A stretch of DNA of 64,000 nt from Sambucus nigra (Eukaryota; Streptophyta; Magnoliopsida; Dipsacales; Adoxaceae). Below, in pieces: positions 57,051 to 64,000 of this stretch. The DNA lies in contig OX422214.1 in assembly GCA_949130495.1 (NCBI GenBank), forward strand, positions 3,642,046-3,706,045, in the 5' to 3' direction. A program made the translations under genes and the position numbers. Within the stretch, counting starts at the first letter, position 1. Every line of letters starts with the position of its first letter. The notes below the pieces were generated by a model. That model was not told the origin of the DNA and did not search any database. It saw nothing but the letters and a program-made list of their open reading frames with translations.

Positions 57051-60000
57051 CTGCTTTAAAAGCTGAGAACACATCATCTGGTTGGTATTTAGACTCTGGA
57101 TGTTCTAAGCACATGACTGGGGATGATACTAAACTTTTGAACAAAACCAGCTTTGCTGGTGGAAAAGTTATTTTTGGTGATGGAGTATCATCTCAAATCA
57201 TAGGCAAAGGAACTCTCCAAGAAGATGGACTTCCTGTTCTTGAAAATGTCCTTCTAGTTAAAGGTCTCAAGGCCAATCTACTTAGTATATCGCAATTTTG
57301 TGACTCAGATCATGCTGTTACCTTTTCAAAGAACAATTGCAAAATTTTAAATGAAAAAGGTGAATGGATAATTACAGGATTCAGGACTCCTGACAATTGT
57401 TATACTATCATGAACAATTCTAAAATCTGTAACGTTGCCAAAATGGATGACAACGAGATATGGCATAACAGAATGGGTCATATAAATTCTGATAACCTTA
57501 GTAGACTGACCTCTCAAGAAATAGTTAGAGGAGTTCCTAAAATCAAACCCATTCCTAACATTGTCTGTGGTTCCCGTCAGGAAGGAAAAATTATTAAGGC
57601 ACCTCATAAGAAAGTTAATGCTGTTCTTACCTCTAATCCCTTGGAGCTCATCCATATGGACCTAATGGGTCCCTCCCAAACTGTTTGTCTCTGTGGACAT
57701 AGTTATATCCTAGTTATGGTTGATGACTTCACCAGATTTACTTGGGTAGCTTTTTTCAAACAAAAGTCTGACACTTTTCAAACTTTCTTAAAAATACTTT
57801 TTCGGATTGAAAGTGAAAAAGACACTCAAGTAAATAGAATCCGTAGTGATAGAGGTGGAGAATTCAAAGACACTGGTATAATAGAGTACTGTGACTATAA
57901 TGGTTACAAACACGAGTTTAGTTCTCCTAAGACTCCTCAACAAAATGGGATCGCCGAGAGAAAGAATCATACACTTCAAGAGATGTCACGCGTTATGTTA
58001 CATGCCAAGAATTTGCCTAAGTATTTTTGGGTAGAATCTATTCGTACTGCCTATCACATCGTAAATAGGGTCTATCTTAGAAAGAATTCCAAACAAACCT
58101 CTTACGAACTTTGGTATAAGAAAAAGCCCAATATTAAGTACCTCAGAACCTTTGGTAGTACTTGCTATGTATGCAAAGATAGGGAACACTTGTCCAAATT
58201 TGAGAGCAGGGTAGATAAAGCTATATTTCTAGGATACTCGCCTAACAGTATAGCCTATCGAGTGTATAATCATCGCACTAAAACCTTGATGGAATCCATA
58301 AATCTAATTGTGAGTGACACTACTGTAGAGAATAAGACTGGTGAATCAACTATTGAGGGAGAGCCTACAAACATTTTAGAAAATGACTCTACTGAAAAAA
58401 ATGATTCATTACCTATTGAGATACCTGAAGTACCTAACTAGGTTTCTAAAGATCATCCCATAAATAACATAGTTGGTAACCCTAATGAGCCAGTGCGTAC
58501 AAGATCCCAACTAAGAAATTATGCACATTATGCATGTTTTGTTTCCCTAGTGGAACCAAAGAATGTAAATGAGGCATTGAATGACTCTCACTAGATTTCT
58601 GCTATGCAAGGAGAACTTCTTCAATTTGTCGTTCATGATGTTTGGTATCTCGTACCCCGGCCTGATCACAAAAAGGTTATTGGCACACGTTGGATTTTTA
58701 AAAATAAGTCTGATGAAAGTGGGATAATCATTAGAAATAAAGCTAGATTATTTGCTCAAGGATACTCTCAAATTGAAGGAATAGATTTTAACGAGACTTT
58801 TGCTCCGGTTACTCGTTTAGAATCTGTTCGTCTTCTCTTTGCTATAGCTTGCAACTTGCATTTTACACTCTACCAAATGGATGTTAAATCTGCATTCCTT
58901 AATGGAATATTGATTGAAGAGACCTATGTAGAACAACCTAAAGGGTTCATTGACCCTCAATATCCAAATCATGTATTTAGTATTAAAAGGCTTTGTATGG
59001 CCTTAAACAAGCACCTAGAGCTTGGTATGAGCGTCTTTCCAGTTTCCTCTTAGATAAAGGTTTCAAAAGAGGTGGAAATGATCAAACTCTTTTTGTCAAA
59101 CATTTTGGAAAACATATCATTATTGCTCAAGTTTATGTTGACAATATTATCTTTGGATCAACTTCTCCCTCAGAAGTAAAATCCTTCTCTGAAATTATGC
59201 ATAAGGAGTTTCAAATGTCTCTTATGGGGGAGTTGCAATTTTTCTTAGGTCTTCAAGTCAAATAAAATTCAGAAGGATTATTTGTCTTGCAATCTAAGTA
59301 CGCTTTAGAGATAGTAAAGAAATTTGGCCTTGAGAGTGCTAAAGATGCTACAACACCGATGAGTACTACTGTAAAACTTTCTAAAGATGAAACTGGAAAA
59401 TCCATCGATCCTACTCTATATCGTAGTATGATAGGAACCTTATTATACCTGACTGCCTCGCGTCCTGCTATAATGTATGTTGTGTGTGTTTGTGCTCGTT
59501 ATCCAAATAACCCTAAAGAGAGCCATCTAAATTCTGTTAAACGCATCATTAAATATGTAAAAGGCACTCTGAATCTAGGACTTTGGTACACTAATGACAC
59601 ACCAAGTACTATAATTGGGTACACTGATGCTGACTGGGCTGGGTGTACTGATGATAGTAAAAGCACATTAAGAGCATGTTATTATATAGGTAATAACTTG
59701 GTAGGATGGAGTAGTAAGAAACAAAACTGCACATCTCTCTCAACAGCTGAATCTGAATACATAGCCGCTGGCAGCTGTTGTGCTCAATTACTATGGCTTA
59801 AACAAATACTAAGTGATTATGGTATTCAAGAAAACCAATTGCATCTCTATTGTGATAATCAAAGTGCGATTAATATTTCTAAAAACCCTGTTCAACACTC
59901 GCGAACAAAGCACATAAAAATAAGACATCACTTTATACGCGAATTGGTTGAAACTAAGGAATTATAAATCAACTATCTTCCTACTGATTTGCAACTTGCA

Positions 60001-60078
60001 GATATGTTTACCAAACCATTAGATTACAATCGATTTATTTATTTGCGTAAATCTATTGGCATGGTGTGTGCTGATTAA
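57051..60078 (+). pseudogene. SIRE-type pol pseudogene (PR-IN-RT-RH)
   Basis: Protease YLDSGCSKHMTG (about 57088). GAG-pre-integrase IWHNRMGHINSDNL (about 57460). Integrase catalytic Asp in HMDLMGPS (about 57655), Asp in RSDRGGEF (about 57845), Glu in QQNGIAERKN. RT from about 58640 (VWYLVPRPDHKKVIGTRW, APVTRLESVR, MDVKSAFLNG). A one-base loss in an A-run at about 58985 shifts the frame. RT active site reads YVDNIIFGS (59133-59159) instead of YVDD. RNase H: DADWAGC and LYCDNQSAINISKNP (about 59850); end near 60078. Stops at 58439, about 58594, 59263 and 59965. Not functional. Confidence 0.92.
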
Positions 60079-60374
60079 TCTCTTTGATCTCTTTATTTTT
60101 TTTTCCTTTGTCCATTTGAGATAAAATGGGGGAGAAATTTGAGTGTCTATATATGGTAAACTGCTTGATCTTAGTGATTCATTGCAGGTTTTTGTATTGT
60201 TGTACTCAGTAGATGTAATAGGGTATTCAATTGTAAATAGTTGAGTTATGTACTTTTGCTTTCTAGGATTTGGGTAGATAGATTTTTGTAGGAATAGGTT
60301 TCCTTTCTTTTGTTGCCCTACGAGTTTTAGATAACTCAAAGGAGATTTTGTCTAATATTTCCAAAGGGGGAGAT
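60079..60374 (+). promoter_or_regulatory. SIRE-type 3' untranslated region and polypurine tract
   Basis: Short T-rich spacer after RNase H; AAAGGGGGAGAT (60363-60374) abuts the 3' LTR. No env-like ORF fits in this 0.3 kb. Confidence 0.85.
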
Positions 60375-62387
60375 TGAAGCACCTTATATTCTTGACGCAC
60401 TTGAGTCTACATTGTATAAGTGTTCATCTAGTTTGGAAATTGTGACAAAATTATGTCTAACCCAGAATCCAAAGAACCTCAGAGCTTGCACTACTACTTC
60501 ATCTTTGATTGAAGTGATCTAGACCTCATTACCAACACTCACACACACAGTAGAATGGATCATATACATCTCATATTGCGTATTAGTGTGTGTACATATG
60601 TTGAGTGTGTTTAAATCCCTAATATTGATTTTTAAATATTTTTTGGGATTTTATAAACTTTTTAAAATAAGGTTTTATTAATTAAAACTTGGTTTTAAAA
60701 GTTTTTGGGGTAAATCTGCTATTTCACATTGTTGGTTTAATTGACTAAAAGTTGCCTTGGGTAGAATCCGAAAGCGGCAGAGACTTCAAGGTGTTCATTG
60801 TAATTATTTTCAGACGCGCGTTGTATCTCGTCTTATTGTCCAACACCTGTTGCCCTCTGATTGGTTGTAATTGTGTTTCTTCACAGAGTGTAAACTAGCG
60901 CCTATTTTCAACACTTGGATCGTTTTTATCAACAATCTGCATGCGCCCTTTCATAATCCCTGTGAACCCTGTTTGGACCAATCAGGAGAATTTTAACCAC
61001 CGCATATCGTGAGCCCTTGGATTAAAGTCAATCTATCTTGACTCAATCTGGTCCCTTGATTTCAATCCTCATTCTCGAACCTTCCGTGCCTCTTATAAAA
61101 AGGCTCCTACTCTCAGCATTAGAAGACTTTTGCCATTTCGTCCTTTGAGAGAAAAAAAGAGAGCAGAGAGAGAAGAGAGAAAAGAGAGAGGAAGAGAGAA
61201 ACCAGAAGAGAGATAAAGAGTTAGAAACCCTAACCCTAAATCGTCTAAACAAGTTCAAACCATAAGTAAACCTTCAGACCCCTGTATTTCCCCAAACACA
61301 ACCTTGAGTGTTTGAGTGTTTGAGAGGTGATTTGAGAGTTGGTTTGTTGTTGTAACCTCTTCGATCTTTTGATCTTGTTTCCAACTAAATCATTTTATCA
61401 GATCTATTTTTTTGGTATATAGAAATTTCAGATCTAAGTTTTTCATGGTATATTACACTTAGTTTGCATTTTTGTTTCTCAGCTTGAGAAATATATTGCT
61501 GATTCTTTTTCTGTAAATGTTTTTAACCTTGAAATCAATAATAATGTTTTCTGTTTCTAGTTCTCTTGAAACAAGACCTTAGACCTAGTTTGGAATCGCA
61601 CTTGGTGATTTTCTGTCTCAAAAATATTTTCAAAACTCGAGACTGATTAAGATCTTGATACGTCTTCAGAGCAAGATAGCCGTGGATTCTGGGATTGTTT
61701 TAAAGGTCAAAAAGGTTATGTTTTATGAGAAGAGAGAAAAAGAAAAGTCACTGCATGTAGTCTTATATGTAATTTTTTTAGGACTGTTTGTACATGATAA
61801 GTGTGTGTGTGTGTGTGCATGCATGTGTTAGAGAGCACCTCCATAAACACTTTCACTCTACCACATGAAAAGTGTTGGTAATAAGATCTTGAGAAAAAGA
61901 GTCGACGTAAAGAGCTTGAACAAATTGGAGTTAACAAACTGAGAGGACAACATCAACAATCAGAACTGCAGAAAAGTTATAAGGACACCAGAGGGTACAT
62001 TCCTAAACTTATATAGGTCTGAGTTGTATGCATGTTTGTTATATAGTTTGTAACTCTTGAATTTGTTTATAGTGGATTTTTATTTTACTCCGTAGAGGGA
62101 GTCATGGATGTTTCCTCAGTTGGGTGTGGTTTTACCACGTAAAAATATTGTTCTTAATCTTCCTACATCTTCCCATCTCATTCTTGGTTGTCCTGAGTTT
62201 AAAAGTTTGTTTAAAACTGTTTAATAAACTTGTTGATCAAATCTTGAATAGATCTCGTACATACTTTTATAAAACACATCTTGTGTTCAAATAGTTTTGG
62301 TTTTTAAGAAAAGAGTTTCTTCAAAAAACTATTCGGAGTTACTTAAATAGTTTAATTTTATTAAACGGCTTTAGTAATAGAATTTCA
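60375..62387 (+). repeat. SIRE-type 3' LTR
   Basis: Copy of 52473-54486. TATA near 61092. The (GT)n microsatellite at 61801 is longer than in the 5' LTR, and the telomere-like block is shorter. Confidence 0.93.
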
Positions 62388-62952
62388 CCAACCATAATCA
62401 AACCCGCTAAAAAATGGACCTACCCTTCTTTGACCCGATCCCCTACCTCCTATTTGACCTTAAATCCGGTAAAAATGGCCTAATGACCTTTTTTCATACA
62501 AATCAAGACTTACCTAAAAAATGCAACCCACTTAGGATCCATTTTCTATTATTTTCCATTTTTTGGTCTGACCTTTCAGAATGTCACCGCCTTCAGTCCG
62601 CTTATTTTGCCATCGTACTCACAAAGGTGCGATCGGTGAAGTTTTCATCCGATCAGATTCAAGGGTCCACCAAGCCAAGTTATAACTATGTGCTCGTGGT
62701 GTAGAGAACGCATATATAGTGTTCAGTTTCTGGTTGCTCGGATTTTTTAGGGAACATTACCAAAATTTGGCTAAATTAGACCCATTATTGATGAGGTTCA
62801 TACGCATGGGACTATTTAAAGTTTGGGCAACCCACTTTTGGTTTATTTTGATTGTGGTCCAAAAATTTTCGAGGATTATATCATGTGACATTTATGAGTC
62901 ACCCTACACGCTCGAGGACGAGCTTTTCGAAGACGGTGAGAATTATATAGTT
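62388..62952 (+). other. C interior, right part
   Basis: Resumes with the CCAAC duplication. A 96-codon ORF (62414-62704) and an 81-codon ORF (62719-62964) lack recognisable domains. The end GCTCGAGGACGAGC then GAAGACGGTGAGAA resembles the pol-end and purine tract of gypsy elements, so C may derive from one by internal deletion. Confidence 0.5.
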
Positions 62953-63347
62953 TGTTATACGTAGCGATACGTAGCGCGTGGTTATGCTCCCGGGAGAAGA
63001 TTATATTTTATTATGATTTTTAGTTCAGGGTAATATTGTCATTTCTTTTTATTTTTTAGTTTTTAATCGGTCTCTAAGCATGTTTGGGGTTGATTAGTCA
63101 TTTTTAGTTATTAGTTGTCCTTTTTAGTCTTTTGTGTCATTACTTGGTTACTAAGTAATTTTTCTCCTATAAATGAGCCCTTGGCATTCATTTGTAATTA
63201 CGTGAATATTGAGAAATATAATATGGAGAGAGAAAGAAACTCATTTTCTTAGTTTAGTTTTATTTATTGTTGTTTTTAGTGTTGTGTAGTTAGTAGTTAA
63301 TGTGTAGTTGAAATAATAACGCGTTCGTATTCATATATTCATATCTA
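62953..63347 (+). repeat. C 3' LTR
   Basis: Aligns with 51682-52058 with many substitutions. TATA box TATAAATGAG at about 63168. End set by alignment to the 5' LTR. Confidence 0.75.
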
Positions 63348-64000
63348 TTAGTGTCTTAGTTTGAGAAGATTAGATGTCATTCTGGAGATAAATTCTGTGT
63401 CTCGGGCTATGTTTTGAATTATTTCAACTATTACATTGCAGTAAGTTTGTACATATATTTTAGACTACCGTGTCCATTTTGCAATTGCTCGTCAAGGACC
63501 AGTTGATTGTGGAACTCGGTGCATGTATTTTGTTATTGTTGTTGTTGATGATGTTGTTGTTATTTATGATGCTATTGTTTGTATGTAATTATTTTTCTTT
63601 GTTGTCGTGCTTTAAATTTTCATTTCTATGACTGTAGTTTCTTCAAGTAAAAGTTGTGTATTAGATTGTTCTAGGAGTAATTATACATGTAATTGGTTAT
63701 TTGAATTACCTAAATTTACAATGAACAAATTTTCCTAGTAAACCATTAGACCTCAATTTTAAATGAAAACATATAATCATTGTATTTTGGCAACAACCAA
63801 ACACTATAATAGTATAAAACTACGAAATGAGAAATGGTGGCATTAAGAAAATGAATGAGGGAAAATAATTTAGGTAATTTATCATAAGAATGTAATGTTA
63901 GCCCATGTAATAGTACAAAATTTAAGTATATCACTCTTCCAAATGCAATTAAATCTATATTATCTTATTGGGGGCATAATCCCTTTTAAGATTAATATAC
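63348..64000. other. Flanking DNA, no gene recognised
   Basis: AT-rich, with a GTT/GAT-type trinucleotide microsatellite at about 63530-63570. Nothing else seen. Confidence 0.5.

Larger units (their letters stand above)
52473..62387 (+). mobile_element. SIRE-type Ty1/copia retrotransposon, near complete
   Basis: A 9,915-bp element with a perfect 5-bp target duplication CCAAC (52468-52472 and 62388-62392), 2,014/2,013-bp LTRs, iMet primer site, gag-pol and polypurine tract. Domain order PR-IN-RT-RH is copia-type. Long LTRs and gag style suggest the SIRE/Maximus lineage, but no env-like ORF follows pol. LTRs differ by about 3-4% over the first 170 bp. Coding decay: roughly ten stops, one single-base frameshift and a mutated RT active site. 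Confidence 0.93.
51682..63347 (+). mobile_element. C: small non-autonomous LTR element, split by SIRE
   Basis: Direct repeats 51682-52058 and 62953-63347 (about 380-395 bp, TGTTATACGTAGCG start) bracket a primer site and only about 970 bp of interior once the nested copia is removed. No retroviral domain lies in that interior. LTRs differ by roughly 15% over a sampled 93 bp, so C is old. Target duplication is unclear (TTAGTG occurs near both ends, but offset). TRIM/LARD-like. Confidence 0.75.

Noticed and set aside
1..64000. CRISPR arrays, tRNA or rRNA genes
   Set aside because: No regularly spaced short repeats with unique spacers; TGGTATCAGAGC and TGGCGCCGTTG matches are primer-binding sites, not tRNA genes.

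Overview
The window is nuclear DNA of a higher plant, probably a eudicot: AT-rich, no bacterial-type gene packing, and filled with plant LTR retrotransposons (Ty3/gypsy Tekay-type chromovirus, Athila/Tat-type gypsy, Ty1/copia SIRE-type), an L1-type LINE, MITEs and leucine-rich-repeat receptor-like-protein (RLP) pseudogenes. I see no intact host gene, no tRNA or rRNA gene and no CRISPR array. The sequence alone does not fix the species.

Layout. 1-8805: an RLP remnant (RLP1) split by a non-autonomous Athila/Tat-like element (E1, 1663-8214). 8917-19262: a Tekay-type chromovirus with 2.7-kb LTRs, preceded by an orphan chromodomain tail of the same family. 19263-23050: minus-strand remnants, including a second Athila/Tat-like non-autonomous element (B). 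23280-26040: a decayed LINE. 26462-29400: a Stowaway-like MITE, a threefold tandem duplication and a second MITE. 29545-48195: a second RLP pseudogene (RLP2) with signal peptide, LRRs and transmembrane tail, split by a 16-kb minus-strand Athila element (A, 30331-46332). A is itself interrupted by a gag-only copia element (D, about 34666-40150). 51682-63347: a small non-autonomous LTR element (C) split by a nearly complete SIRE-type copia (52473-62387) with a perfect 5-bp target duplication.

How the parts relate. Two tandem RLP paralogues, a family that commonly serves as cell-surface immune receptors, were colonised by layers of retroelements. The insertion in RLP2 is precise: removing A and one target-site copy gives an open LRR frame across the junction. 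By-eye LTR divergence agrees with nesting: outer elements (A, C, E1) look older than inner ones (D, SIRE).

Most novel signal. The three Athila/Tat-like elements E1, A and B share a noncoding block about 100-120 nt upstream of the 3' LTR. It contains three consecutive predicted hairpins (ACGAG/CTCGT with a 6-nt loop; CTAGG/CCTAG with a GUAA tetraloop; ATTGCAT/ATGCAAT with a 7-nt loop). Two of the three elements lack pol, so the block is a candidate cis-acting RNA used by a shared replication machinery. The same elements carry a second, internal polypurine-tract-like motif 1.5-1.8 kb upstream of the 3' LTR. Separately, the promoter (U3) regions of several unrelated LTR families carry clusters of GC-rich dyads, with a 15-mer identical between E1 and the Tekay element.
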